64,000 nt of DNA from Blumeriella jaapii (lineage: Eukaryota > Ascomycota > Leotiomycetes > Helotiales > Drepanopezizaceae), in NCBI GenBank assembly GCA_009599575.1, contig VWND01000073.1, positions 434,001-498,000 of the forward strand. The letters are read 5' to 3'. Below are positions 10,776 through 23,268 of the stretch, piece by piece; within the stretch, counting starts at the first letter, position 1; each line of letters opens with the position of its first letter. Both the position numbers and the translations under genes were made by a program. Under the pieces are notes generated by a model. That model was given only the letters and a program-made list of their open reading frames with translations. It was not told the origin of the DNA and ran no database searches.

Positions 10776-12614
10776 ATGTCAGGAGAAACTGTCCACGATG
10801 TTCTCATCATCGGTGCCGGACCCTGTGGTCTAGCCGTAGCAGCTCGTCTCCGCGAACCGACTCCATCAGCCAGTAAGACGACGAAGAGACTCCAGCTTTT
10901 CTCTCTCCCATCTCGTCTTGATATTCCATTCTTTGGATAACCAAGTCCAGCTTTCTCTAGAAAAGGAACCCGTGGCTAACGCTGAGTCCCCGCGCTCCAG
11001 TCTTCACCGAATCCGAGCACCAGAAATTCCACTTCATCAAAGCCACCTCCTCCCGCGCGCAAGTGAAGCCCACGCGCACCAGCCGCCGCGCAAACACGCA
11101 TCCAGACCGACTGCTTCCCGGGCACAGCGTCTCCAAGCATGAGCTCGACATTGCGGTTCTGGACGCGAACGGGGACCAGTGGATGAGCGCCTGGAACGAG
11201 AAGTTCGACGAGTTGGGCATCACGCATCTGAGGAGCCCGATGTTCTTCCACCCCGACCCGCGAGATAGGGATGGGCTGCTGGCGTATGCTGTCACGGCCG
11301 AGAGACAGCGGGAGCTGAAGGAGATCCAGGGCGTGGTGGGGAAGGAGTTGAGTAAGCACCAGAGGAAGAAGAAGCTTAAGGACGGGTATGTTTTGTTTGC
11401 CTTCTCCTATGCGATCCAAGTTTAGCGAAGATTTGCCTCATGCATTCATTTACTGACTGGATAGTCACAAACGGCCCCAGTGCACAACGTATATTGACGA
11501 ACGAGACCGACACGACTACTACCGACCAAGCCAGTCGCTGTTCAAGCAGTACTGCGACTCCATCGTGTCCCGATACGATCTCTCAAACATGGTGCAGAAG
11601 TCCTCAGTCACCTCCATAACATACAACCCAGCCGCCTCGCTCTTCACGCTCCAAACCTCAACGGGCACCAAGCAAGCCCGCATCGTCGTCCTCGCCATCG
11701 GTGCAGCGGCAAAGCCCACCCTCCCACCTGACTGTCCGTTCTGCCCTCTTGTCTCCAAAGGCAGCGTGACACACATCTTCGCTCGCTCCCAGCTGTCCAA
11801 CGCCACGGTCCTACCGCCCCATCTCGTCTCCAAGATGCGGAAAGGCGTTCCCACGAGCCTGGCGGTCATCGGAGGCGGCCTGACCAGTGCTCAGGTCGCG
11901 GAACTTGCGACCACTTGGGGCGTCACGAAGGTGCATCTGATCCTTCGCGGTCCCCTCAAGACCAAACACTTTGACGTGGATCTGTGCTGGCTGGCGAAAT
12001 TCAAGAACCAGCGCATGAGCGAATTCTGGAAGGCGGACAGCGACGAGGAGAGAGCGGAGATGATGAGGTTGGCGAGAGGGGGAGGGAGCGTCAATCCGGA
12101 GTACAAGGAGATTCTGTGTGGGTTGGTGAAACAGGGAAGGGTAGCGATTGAAGAGTTCACGCTGGTGAAGGAAGCGGCGTGGGATGAGGAGAGCGAGGAG
12201 TGGACTTTGAACCTCGAGGGTAGAGATGGCAGCAGAGAGGTAAATGTTGACCACGTTGTTTACGCCACTGGTGTCGTGGCGGATATCAACAAGGTGGCGG
12301 CTGTGCAGCCGATTCTGCAGTCTCATCCTATTGATATCGTAGGCGGGATGCCTTGCTTGACCAGAGAGTTAATGTGGAATGAGGAGGTTCCGCTCTTCGT
12401 TACTGGCCGGTTAGGGGCTTTGAGACTTGGCCCTGCTGGGCCGAACCTGGAAGGTGCCCGGCTTGGTGCGGAATTTATTGCTGGGAGAATCGCAGGCTTG
12501 ATGGCCACAGAACCATCGGCTGATGATGATGCTCATGGTGGGAAGATCGAAAGGGTCGACATGAGAAGGATAGGGTTGGGAAGGCAAAACCAATTTGAGA
12601 TTTTGAGTTGTTGA
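10776..12614 (+). CDS. FAD/NAD(P)-binding oxidoreductase (flavin monooxygenase-like)
   Basis: Exons 10776-10872, 11001-11385 and 11465-12614 give 543 aa. Introns are 128 and 79 bp with donors GTAAGA and GTATGT. Residues about 9-24 are an FAD-binding Rossmann motif (LIIGAGPCGLAVAARL). A second dinucleotide motif (VIGGGLTSAQVAELA) lies mid-protein, and VVYATGVVAD is the typical ATG-containing motif near the C-terminus. DERDRHDYYRPS and the overall layout recall flavin-dependent N-monooxygenase-like proteins of the SidA/lysine 6-monooxygenase superfamily. I would not name a substrate: there is no siderophore synthetase beside it. No targeting signal is evident. Convergent with Vps3, with 169 bp between the stop codons. 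Confidence 0.8.
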
Positions 12615-12783
12615 CCTAGACTTAGAAAGTTATGCTGTAAGCGAGACTAGATAGAGCAATACCCACCCAATCGCTCTGCATTTGATCTGGACATTGTAGT
12701 TGATGTTGACCTCAAGCACATCTAACTGTCCCCTGGTAATATGAACACTCCCAGCATGGTTCATAGTATGGCCATAATCCATT

Positions 12784-15700
12784 TCAATTCTCGATTGAAG
12801 GGCCTGCAGCGTCTATCTTCCCGACTAACTCGGCAGCAACCTTCAGATTCTCGGCCCCGCTCACGGCCTTCGTGACCATTGTTTCGCTACGTTCTCTTAC
12901 AATGCGCCTCAACGCATTGATAAGGAATCCAGACACCAGATCCACAGACCACGTGTCCGGTATGAGACTCAAGACATGCTCGACATCGAACCATCCCCCA
13001 AATCTTTCAAGGAGATTGCTTGTTTGTTCGACGCGGTTGCTGATATCCCTGATTTGCAGGAACTCCGACAGCAAGAAGCCAAAGAGTTCGGCCTGTTGAT
13101 CCCGGGTTGGGAGAATTTCTCGCGCCATGGTCCCGGATACGGGATGGTAGATGCTGGACCCGCCCAGGAGACAGTAGTTGAGCGCGGTGTCGTAATCCCC
13201 CAGGCCATGCGTCAATAGTCTCAGAGCCTCTTCGTGATGAGATTGTCTGCCGTCAAGAATGATCACTTCCGGAACAAGCTCCTTTGTGTAGGGAGCGATT
13301 CGTGCCAGGATGGCAGCCACGTCGTACTGAGATGCCGAGCCCTGGTTACTTCCTAGAAGCTGAAGTAGGCGCAGACGACTGTGCCACCACTCCTCATCAA
13401 TGGAGTTGTCCGTAATGAACTGCCGGTAGGTAGGTTTGGGAGACCTCAAAGCTCGATATGACGCGTAAGACTGCGCTAATGTCCTTCTTGCTTGTTCAGA
13501 TTCCTCCAGCTTGCTAGTGACAATTTCAAGGTAATATGCTATGAGTTCGTTGATGTACTCTGCATGGTTTTTACTGAACACCAGGTACTCAAGATAGTCC
13601 TTGACAGCCCCTGGGGCGCCTTCTCGCAGTATCGTAACAACCTGCGCAGGCTCGAATTTCACCTGGCTGCGATCTTCTGCGAAAACCTGGACACCAAGTT
13701 TTGGATTCCGAGTGGCTAGCCAAACCCCATAATCTTGTACCAATGCCGGGTTACGAATCTTAGTGAGATAATCTCGAACCTTTTGTTCGCCTTCTCGAAA
13801 TTCTCCTCCATCGTCTGGCTCCCCCTCGACAATGCGCCGCCATGTAGCAAGCACCTCGCCAGCCATTTTACGGCTTTGGTAAAGACGGCTGAGCACGTAC
13901 AAGCGTCGATGAGATTCCAGAAGAGAGATTGCTCTTTCAAAACAATCTACACCTTTGTCGACCAGTTCGTAGAGGTCCAATCTCACAGACCTGCCCTTCG
14001 GAGGGCCGGGAGTGGTGGATCGATCCAGTTGTAGCAGGACAATCAGGAGTGCCGCATCAACACTTCTGAACACTTCATTTTCGTTCGCGATACTCCCAAA
14101 GCCTTTCTTCTTCCTCCAAGCTGCTAAGAATCTCCTCAGGAATTCCAAGATATGATCAGAAATGACACTCTGATTTGCAGCGTCCGTGTTTGCGGGTATG
14201 CTATTAGTGATGAAGCCATCCGCAACATCTTTAACCCCGCCGTGAATCCATATCCCCTTGCGACCTTCGACTATCTCGTTCCGAAGATACGGGACGATGG
14301 CGAGAATAACTCGGGGATCAAGGCCACCCTCAAGCAGAGCGTCTTCACAAATCCGGTACTCAGGCTCTGATGGCGGCGGCGCAAGCGCATCCAACCCGCT
14401 CATAAATAGCAAGAGCCCAGCACGCTGTCTGACATATCCAAGACTCCAAAACTCGGTTTCCGTTTTGGCTTCACGTCCTCGTATAGAGTTGACGACTTCT
14501 ATCAATTTCCTGCGATCCAGCGAGGGGTATGTCTGGTCGTCCCGTATCTGACTTGAAGCCATGTCGGAGATACTGGCATCCAACTTCAAAGCCAGAGGGT
14601 TTCGAACAGCCCACCACACACTCTTCCCAGACCAAACAACTATACGTGTGCGAGCGCGGCCCAGGCGCTGAGCGAATTGAAGTTCCTCTGCATTGCGGAG
14701 ATCCTCCCATCCTGGAGAGAGGTCGTCGCCGCTTTCGAATAGCTTTCTTTCTCCGGATACTCGTTCCAAGGCCATCGCGGTCCTAGAGTCGACGCTGCGG
14801 AAGGAGAGTATAGAGGCGTCCATTGATCTTGTAGCAAAAGGCTCGAAGCGTTTCAAGCGCAGCCTATTGGCCACTTCGTCAAAGTAGACATCTCCAACAT
14901 CAACAACAGACCGGAGACCTATCTTTGCAGTTTCACTATTGCTTTTCAGAGGCTGATGCATAGGACTTTCTAGCCAATACTTTTCAGACTCTCCTTCGCC
15001 CGGGTTCAAATCCCAGCGTTGGATCTCCACACCGTGGCGAGGTTTCCCGTGAATGTCCCGAATCATTGACGCAAGCACATAGCCTTCTTCCTCATCTTCC
15101 ATCGTTGCCGGCGTTGGATCTACACCAACGCCTCTGCCATCAACGACAAGTTCCTCGGGATACTTATCGAATTCTAAAGTTGACCGCGTAGGGTCTCCTT
15201 CTAGATTTACGAACATTCCCACTCCCGGATCATGAGGCTCAGTGCCCGTCACTAAGAGAAATTCTTGGGGACTGGAGAAACGACATGGGGCTTGAGCAGT
15301 ACTGGCTCAGGGACGGGTGGAGGTGGTGTTGGAGGTCGGTCTGCACGGCCAGATTCAGCAGGGGGAGGTGGTTGAAGAGGCTTGTTGGCCGGGCTTGCTT
15401 CTCGTGCTGGTGAAGATTCTCGGAAGATACCTTCCGGTGTTTCTCTACCTGCACGATCACCGCTGGCCGTTCGCTGCCCAGGTCTTCTATTACCACCAAT
15501 AATGAACGCCCCGAGGCTAGTACTTCTCCCGTGACCTCGGCCATCTATAGATGGTGCAGAGTTTGCCTGGGCTGAAGAACTACTCCTTGATAATCCGCCA
15601 GCTGTACTCCCAGATATATCCTCGACATGGCCACCAGTGCTGACAGACTGGGAATCATTTAGCGAAGAGATGGGAAATAACGGTATCTTGAGCAGTCGAT

Positions 15701-16466
15701 CAACGTCGAGAAGCGCATATGAGTGAGCATCAGCCACACAGGCAAATGAATCTCGCCGAACAGATGTCACACTGCCTGCAAAGTCAATTGTCTAAGAACA
15801 AAGTCAGTTAATTATTTTTGCAGTACAGATGAACGCATGCTAACCCTAAGCTTGCGGGGGTTTTCACTGATTTTTATGACCTGTATCTTCTTGGTCAAAG
15901 AGGCCAAGACCGTGACAGACGAATTCTGGACACCCTGTCCGCTCCTGCTTGGGTCGATATTCAAATCGATGCCGCCAATCCAATTGCATGGCCGTATCTG
16001 TGTTGTGCCAAACACCGGGCTTAGCTCTGGGAGAGAGTAGAATGTAACTGTCCAATTACACAATATACACGCCTTGTGCACTCTCGGGAGGAGAAGGATT
16101 TGCTGTACGCCAGGCCGCGCCGAGGATGAAGAGTCGTGAAATGCCGGGGGCAGCCTCGATGCAAGTATGTATGAGGGCTTGCCGGACGTGTCTTCAGGGT
16201 CGGGAGGTATTTGTACAAAATGGAGGACTTCGGAAGCAGATGTTCCCACGTAGAGATTCTGCTCTAGAAAGCGTCAGATAGAGCAAGAGAAAAAGGAAGC
16301 TGGTCTGGGTACCTAGAAACTCCACGCAATTGATCTCGATATCATCGCGGTCCCCGTCTGCAGACAACGGCAAATCCTCGAGCAAGGCGCGCAGTACGAA
16401 CGGTCCGGTTCCCGCAGTTGGCTGGGTACTCTCTAACGCGGTCTCGTCGGGATCTTGAGATTCCAT
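12784..16466 (-). CDS. VPS3: Vps3 / TGFBRAP1-like CORVET subunit (one frame break)
   Basis: Exons on the minus strand: 16466-16313, 16263-15845, and 15791 to 12784, with a -1 frame break at the C run 15267-15270. About 1,195 aa. The N-terminal half resembles a citron-homology (CNH) beta-propeller (NLYVGTSASEVLHF, FTFYSLPELSPVFG). The middle is a Ser/Pro-rich loop (residues about 240-360), and the C-terminal half is alpha-helical, as in Vps39/TRAP1 proteins. Family knowledge: Vps3 is a subunit of the CORVET tether that binds Rab5/Vps21 for endosome fusion. At the break, one frame ends VLLKPHVVSPVP and the next continues QEFLLVTGTEP; the family reads straight through, so one base seems missing. 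Introns are 49 and 53 bp. Divergent from COY1, with 308 bp between starts. Confidence 0.85.
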
Positions 16467-16774
16467 AACTCATTGATCTTACGCTCTATTTGTCAATCAT
16501 CGTATGGTGTCGTGAAAGGTTGTTGAATCACTGCTTTGGGGACAATGGAGGTAAGACGAGAGTTAGGCACAAGAAGGCTGAAGGGCCTGGCAAGGATCAG
16601 CTTGACGTCCGGGGAAACCCCGGGACCGAAATCGTACCTGAGAACACGAAGCTCAACATCGACCACCTATTGCTTTCCCAACACCTGGATTTACACATTC
16701 TACGAGCTACTTGTCTAGCAGATACAGATACGGCAGCCGATTTCTAATGATTACCTACTGAGCCTGCATTGGAA
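16467..16774. promoter_or_regulatory. Shared divergent promoter region (VPS3 / COY1)
   Basis: 308 bp between two start codons on opposite strands. No distinctive motif is visible to me. Both neighbours act in membrane trafficking, so a shared promoter is plausible, but this is inference. Confidence 0.4.
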
Positions 16775-19147
16775 ATGACAGGTTTAGCAGACGCGACGCT
16801 TCTCGACGCGACCACTTCGTCCACGGCTGATGAAGTGCGTGGTCCTTCAGGCCAGGAAGGGGACAACAAGTTCCAGAAGGCGATTTCAGCATGGCGGAGT
16901 ACGTACCGTTGATTCCGAGTAGCTGGTGCCTGCTAAGTCTCGCAGATATCAACCTCACAGCGATGATCCCGACGCTGGACAACACGGCATCGGAGATTGT
17001 ACAGTATCAGCGAGATTCTACAGTGCAACGGAAGGACCTGGCGCAAAAGACAAAGGACTTCAGGAAGCTAGATGACTCTGCTAAGTTAGGGGAGATCAAG
17101 GGTCTACTGAAAGGTGGGTATTGATTCCAGGAATGTGTCTGACATACCTAGCTCACCAGTTGCTCCAGCTTACCAGACATTCATCGACCTTCTCACTAAC
17201 CACTCAAAATCGACAAACTCGGCGTTTCTACAGGTTTACTCTCCTCTCTCCGAGGCGCCGGATCCATACCCATTACTTGAGGCCTCGGTAGACTCGCTTC
17301 TCCTCTCCGAAGATATCCTTCCCAAAATAACTCTGGAAAATAAACACCTGCAAGAAAGCGTCAGCAAGCTCACATCACAGCTAGAGGATACGGAGTCGAG
17401 ATTAGAAGCCGAGCGGACCACGCGAAGATCCATCGAAGAAGGACTGGAAACCAAAGTCAAGGAAGTCGAGACTTCTTGGGCGGCAGTATTGGAAGAGAAG
17501 AAGGACAATTGGGAAGCAAAGGAGAAATTATTGGAGGAAAAGGTCGAAAACCAAGAAAGACTACTGAGCGAGATTAAGGTCAGCTACGAAGTAACACAGC
17601 GACTTGGTCAGTCCGACGCGGAGCATGGAGGCGGACGCGGGAACGTTACCAGTGCCGAATTGGAAATGGTGCATTCGGACCTCGAGCGCACCAGTGTACG
17701 ACTAGCAGAGGTTGAAGCCCGGAATGAGCAGCTGAGAATCGAGCTCGCGCAGTCAGCTTCGCAGGTACCAAGCCAGCCGGCACAGAATCCTGAGGACGAT
17801 CCTTCATTTATGCGACTCCGATCTGAAAACTCGTCTCTATTGCGGAAGCTTGATGCTGCTCGAGTGGAAAGAGATGTTAAGAAGCGAGAGCTAGATGCAA
17901 AGTTGCGATTGCTTGAGAGGGAAATTGGCATGCTCAAGGAGGAACGCGACAGCCTTATCACTAAAGTAAAGAAATGGAGTGACTACGAAGATGTCAAGCA
18001 AGAGTTGGAAATATTAAAAAGCATCGAATTTTCGACTGGTGATGACGATGACGCCGATGCTGGGCACTCTACGCCAAACGCTTCCCAGTCCGGCGCAGAC
18101 AATGGGTCTGGCGCCAAAGGGAAAGGGGATACCCTAGAGCAACTTTTGCTTGCTCGGAATAAGAAGCTGAGTGATGAACTAACAATCCTAAGAGTCTCGC
18201 ATCAGGACCTGCAGTCTCGACTACAATCGATGCAGGAGGAGTTGTCCAAGACAAACGCAGAGCTCGAACGGGCACGGCACTTGAACTCTACTCTGGAGAA
18301 CGATCTGGCCAGCGTTCACGACTCTGCAAATGCCTTCCCATCTGGTGCATCGGTGGCCGGGACCTACTCTAGTAGATATCCTCAATCGTCCGCGAACTTT
18401 GGTCGCAAAGGCAAGATCTCGCCAACTTCGTCTATAATATCTGGCTTCGATCCCAGATCACAGGCGTCTCTAGGCACTACTACCCTCGAGGCTTTGAGAT
18501 CTGGCGAACCCGTTGGTGGTGGATCTGGCATACTGCCAATGATCACCGCTCAGCGTGATCGATTCAAGAAAAGAAACTCACAGCTTGAGAACGAGCTCTC
18601 GGAAAGTCATCGTACGGTGTCATCATTGCGACAAGAAATTGCATCTTTGCAGAAGGACAATTTGAACCTTTATGAAAAGACGAGATATGTGTCGACATAT
18701 AACAGATCTGGAATAACAGCCTCATCTGCGTCTGCTTATGCATCGAGTCCCAATCCTTCAACGATACAGATGTCCAGCTCGACATCGTCAGGGCTTGCAT
18801 TGGATCGTTATCGTTCAGCGTACGAATCAAACATATCTCCCTTCGCAGCATTCCGAGGACGAGAGTCTGCTCGAGCGTATAAGCGCATGAGCCTTCCGGA
18901 ACGTATTGTTTTCTCGATTACGAGGATGGTCTTGGCTACGAGGACGAGTCGCAATCTGTTTGCAGGCTATTGCCTCGCGTTGCATCTCGTCGTCTTTTGT
19001 TCACTGTACTGGTTAGGGACTGGGTCTGCCGAAGGGTCACAGCTAGGAGCAGCGGTTGCGGCTGCGGCCGGCCCTATCGGTGCAAAATCGGCTACGGAGT
19101 CAGATAAGGACTGGCATCAGGCAGGATTTAGTGAGAAAGGGTCTTGA
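16775..19147 (+). CDS. COY1: Coy1/CASP-type Golgi coiled-coil membrane protein
   Basis: Exons 16775-16898, 16946-17113 and 17169-19147, 756 aa. The N-terminal motif AISAWRNINLTAMIPTLDN, then LAQKTKDFRKLDD and AYQTFIDLLTNHSKS, is diagnostic for the CASP/Coy1 family (the CUX1-derived Golgi golgin). Long coiled coils span about residues 150-420 and 560-610. A single C-terminal membrane segment (GYCLALHLVVFCSLYWLG) comes near residues 700-720, after the conserved YKRMSLPERIVF. Family role: intra-Golgi retrograde transport at the Golgi membrane. Intron 2 has two in-phase acceptors: one at 17158-17159, adding VAP before AYQ, and one at 17167-17168. I chose the second because it matches the family. 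Confidence 0.92.
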
Positions 19148-20132
19148 AGAATGTGAGAATAGTGTATCATGTGTGAAATAATAGAGTGTTCAATACGTGT
19201 TCACACTTCGCTTGAGTTGAGTTTCCAAGAAATGGTTCTCCGTTCGTTCGTAAGGTATGCCATCTTACCAATTCGGCTATGTTGCTCCACTGACTTTCCC
19301 TTCAGACTAAACAAACACATTTAAAGTGTTTTCTGTGGCCGAAGGTTGATCTTGCCTGGACGCTGAAGATGGCCTCTCTGCATGTCTCTGTTTATTCTTC
19401 ATAACAACTATCACCTTGCCGCTTCCCCTTCGTGGTTAGTCTATTCAGAGCGCGCATACATGTTAAGTACAAGTGTAAGCGCTGAGCTATGAATAGCTTC
19501 GTCCCGCTCGCTTTCTTACCCAGATTCATTCTGCCGCGCCGAAACCCCCATCCCCCCATCGCGGGTACCGACCACTTGGAAGCGTCAAGAGTCTTGGATG
19601 CACCTTAATCTATCGGAGTGTTACTGTCTTGCTGCACAGAATTCTACAGGTTCTGGTGGGAATCTCGCGGCTGGGGACCGGCAGCTCAATCTGTTGATAG
19701 GCCCAGAGGGCTTCTCGCTAACGCAAACCAGGGTAAACACCACGACTGGGCGCTTATGGACGACCGTTTTAGAACACAGTACATGAGCTCAGAATCAGGT
19801 TCAGCGCGGCCGGGAAAACCAGCCGTCTGCTTTCTAAATCTGGAATTGCATCTGAGACTTGACATGGACAGTCAGTTTATAAAACTCTTTTCGAACCCCC
19901 AGGTAAGCCTTCTTGTTATCTGCATCTGTTCGCTTCATATCTCAGCCACCCCGCCCTTGCAATTCATCCGATTCTTTAAATCAGGTCGATCTCTCATCGA
20001 CCTGTTCCGCCCCCCCTGTTTGTTCTCTTAGTCCTCTTCAATTCGACCTCTTCAATTGGACTCCTCACTTTCTCCTCATCCGGTTCCGCTCCCTCATAAT
20101 ACATCTATTTCGCATTCCATTCACATCTCAAC
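19148..20132. other. Intergenic region upstream of the DUF3455 gene
   Basis: About 985 bp. CT-rich and CTCAAC-type sequence just before 20133 looks like a fungal 5' leader. The overlapping short open frames here match nothing I know. A stretch at 19235-19300 slightly resembles a tRNA on the minus strand but fails to fold (see rejected items). Confidence 0.45.
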
Positions 20133-21028
20133 ATGATATTTCAAATATGGGCCATGTCTGCGCTGTGCGCCGGTGTCTTCGCTGCTCCAACTCTCACTTA
20201 CGCCGCCGGATCGGGGGAGAAGCCAGCGGGCGTGGAGATTCTGTCCGACTACTTTCAAATGCTGGCCAAGAAAGTACAAGCGGGAAAGGACATGGCCGTG
20301 GCACCTGTGTGCGATCTCCGAAACGCAGTCTTGCCTGTTGCGTGTAAGCACTCGCTCTTTGCTGTGAGAGAGACGGTCCGTACTGACTACACCCAGCTCC
20401 TACGCCCTTGCCAGCCGTGACAGAGGGTCTCTTCTTGAGACATGTGGCAGTAGGAAGAGGAACCCAGAACTACACCTGCGACACCAGCAACGCTACCGCC
20501 ATCCCCGTCGCGGCTGGTGCCGTCGCCACGCTATACAACAGTTCATGCCTGGTGTCGACCTTCCCCGACCTCGCGTCCAAGATGCCCGAGGTCTCTCTCC
20601 AATTCAACCTGAGCGACGCCGAGCAGCAAGTCCTGTCGCCATCCAACCTCGCCATCTCTGGCCACCACTTCTTCTCCAACAGCACCACGCCAGACTTCGA
20701 CCTGAGCAGCGAAGGCTTAAGCCTGGGCCAGGCGCCTTGTCAGAAAGTTGCCTCCGTTCCAGCGCCCGTCAGGGCCACGAAGGGACAGGGCAACGTGGGC
20801 TACGGCACGGTGCCGTGGCTCAAGCTGAGCACCAGAGACGGGGCGACAGGCGGCTTGAAGGAGGTGTACCGTGTCAACACCGCGGGAGGGAGCCCACCTC
20901 CTACCTGCGCGGGACAGCCTGCGGCCTTCGAAGTCCAATACGCGACTGAGTAAGTCTCGTCTCCCACACCCACCCACCATGGTACACGCCACTGACAACA
21001 CCCAAGGTACTGGTTCTACGGCGTTTGA
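20133..21028 (+). CDS. DUF3455 family secreted protein
   Basis: Exons 20133-20343, 20397-20949 and 21007-21028, 261 aa. A signal peptide is clear (MIFQIWAMSALCAGVFA then APT), so the protein is probably secreted or in the wall. The family core includes LRHVAVGRGTQNYTCD, YNSSCLVSTFPDL, GYGTVPWLKL and the closing YATEYWFYG, with several Asn-X-Ser/Thr sites. From memory this is the DUF3455 family, sometimes mislabelled malate dehydrogenase in fungal databases; I see no dehydrogenase motif and its biochemical role is unknown. Intron 1 (20344-20396) has a CTGAC branch and intron 2 (20950-21006) a GTAAGT donor. The last exon codes only seven residues and the stop. Confidence 0.85.
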
Positions 21029-22177
21029 ACACCCGTCAAGTCTGCGCGGCAAGCACGTAGCATATAGCATGTAGAGACGAACGAGACAATTCACTTCACA
21101 CATCCCCAGCGCCACGAAGTGGCAACTCGGGGACCCAACATAGACAGGATGGCACTTTCACCAGACTGTCGTGTTCTTCTTAGCCTCCCTGTTGGTTGCG
21201 ATGGGGGCGAAGGTCGGCGCAAGGGAGAGGGTAGGCCAAAAGACAACTGGAGGTGGCGGGGCCGGGTCGGGTGCGAGGATCTTGATATACACCAGACATA
21301 AGCAGGGCATTTTTCCAATGGCACGAACGATTCTTTCGCGCCTGCTTGTCAGACTTCTGGAGCGAGTGAGCGAGCGAGCGAGCTTTGTCGCCGGCAACGG
21401 TTTGGCATCTGAGCTGGTCACCAGCGAGTCCCGGGGCGGGGAAGACAGGTCGTCCCCGAGAACAGGTAATGTCAAATCGGCATTGCAACAAGGTGGGATG
21501 CATAACGAGCCAGTCACTTTGTCTAGCTAGTCCGCATGCCACGTAAACATCCCTTCAAAGCATGAGCCGAAGAGCAGGCAGCCAGCCAGAGAAAAGGCTC
21601 AGGCGCAAGCAACCACTTTCCATACGTGCCTCGATAGATAGAGAGTCCCCGTACAAACTCCGTCCAGTCGAGCTCCAGCTCCCAAGCCAATCCAGCAAGC
21701 TCCCAGGGGAGTGGGAGACGATGCAATACCTGTCTGTTCGCAAGTACGTACAGTAGCTTCAGATTTACCGTTGCCGCTGAAGAAGCTTCTCCCATCCAAG
21801 CTTTTGCCGTTCACCAGGTACAGTACGCACTTACTGCAGGTGGTTTCACAGGCGCATGCGCTACCATCGAGAAGCCATTGAGCGGTTGGGAGACGGCTGC
21901 CATGCGTATCTGGTGTAGGCAGTTCTGCAACTGCAAAGCCGCTGCATGTCCTCCTGGTGGTGGTGGTGGTGAATTGAGAGGTGTGTTTTGAGATTCGACT
22001 CGACTCGGCTGCAAACACAACAACTTAGCCGAAGGTGGAGGACGAACGCGCCAAGACCCCACTAGCGCCTCGGTCGCGTCCGCCCTCGAAGTCGCAAACA
22101 TCGTGAGAGCATTTCGCAAGTCTCTCACAAGCATCTCACACGCATCTCGCAATGCCATCCACAGGCCACGCATCGCC
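21029..22177. other. Intergenic region between the DUF3455 gene and MIS12
   Basis: About 1.15 kb, GC-rich near the MIS12 start, with a short GAGC/GAGT run near 21362-21381. Open frames on both strands overlap and are not recognisable. It probably holds the DUF3455 3' UTR and the MIS12 promoter. Confidence 0.4.
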
Positions 22178-23268
22178 ATGAGCGCGTCCGCCAACTCCGA
22201 CGTCACGCTGCTGACGGAACACCTCACGTACCGGCCAGCGGCCTTGATCGACGATATCGTCAACAGGTGAGCATTTCCGCGCCGAGCGCAGACAAGAGCC
22301 AGCCAGCCAGCCAGCCAGCAGTCGACTAACCCGCAGGCCACCACAGCATCAACGTCCTCGCCTTCAAAGCCTCCGAAGCAGTAGAGAAGGGCCTCCTCGC
22401 CGCCAACCCGTCCGACCTCGGCTTCAAGATCCCGTCGGCGACAACGCCGGAGGCGGCGGCGGCGGCGCGCGTCGTCGCCGCGCAGGCCAAGCACGAGATC
22501 GAGAACGGCGTGCACCAGCTCGAGACGCTGCTCGAGGCCAAGATCGACAAGAACTTCGACCGGCTGGAGATCTACGCGCTGCGCAACATCCTGACGGTGC
22601 CGGCCGAGGTGCGGGACTGGGTGCGGCTGAGCCACTACGAGGGCCTGAACCTCGCGGCTGCCGAGGGGGAGGACGGCGACCGGCCGGACGGGGAGAGCAT
22701 CTCGCTGCAGAGGCGGCGGCTGAGGGAGACGCAGAAGCTGCACGCGCTGCTGGTGGCGGAGAAGGCGCGGAACGAGGCGACGCTCCAGACGCTGAGGGCG
22801 CTGCTGTCGCCGAGCCGGGAGCCGAAGCGCGAGCCGGCGCCGGAGGCGGGCGCGCCAACGACCTACCCGGCGTTTGCCTTCCTGCAGAACAGGGGCGAGC
22901 TGACGGGCGACGTGAGGCACCCCCTGACGACCACGACGAGCTTCACGCTGTCGCAGCTGCCGGCGCTGAAGAGCCTGCTGGAGCACCTGGGGCCGCGGCT
23001 GGGCGCGTTGCGGGATGGGCACGGGAGTCGGACGGAGGACATGGTCGGCCTGGAGGGGAAGAGCTGGAGGAGGGAGCGGCTGGAGTTCGTGGAGAAGGAG
23101 ACGAGGAGGCATCTGGAGACGGTCAGGGGCCTGGAACTCGGAGAGATGGGCGAGGTGCGGGACGGCGAGTGGCAGGGCGAGGGGCGCAAACTCGGGAAGG
23201 GAGAGGTCGAGGACTTGGAGAGGGTTGTGGACATGGTTGGTGGCGGTCCCGTGGAGCAAGACCCGTAA
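22178..23268 (+). CDS. MIS12: Mis12/Mtw1 kinetochore protein
   Basis: Exons 22178-22266 and 22347-23268 with an 80-bp intron, 336 aa. The N-terminus LLTEHLTYRPAALIDDIVN followed by SINVLAFKASEAVEKGLL is the Mis12 family signature. LETLLEAKIDKNFDRLEIYALRNIL is the conserved helix. Family role: a core subunit of the MIND/Mis12 complex linking centromeric chromatin to the Ndc80 and KNL1 parts of the kinetochore. The rest is helical, Arg/Glu-rich and unusually GC-rich, partly from GCG/GGC codons. An upstream ATG at 22152 is out of frame, so I use 22178. Convergent with the PPR gene. Confidence 0.9.

Noticed and set aside
15252..15270. Programmed -1 ribosomal frameshift in VPS3
   Set aside because: The sequence is not a proper X XXY YYZ slippery site and orthologues are read in one frame; a missing base is simpler.
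19235..19310. A-box-like TAGCCGAATTGGTAAGATGGC on the minus strand
   Set aside because: No matching B box or T arm follows and the anticodon stem does not pair.
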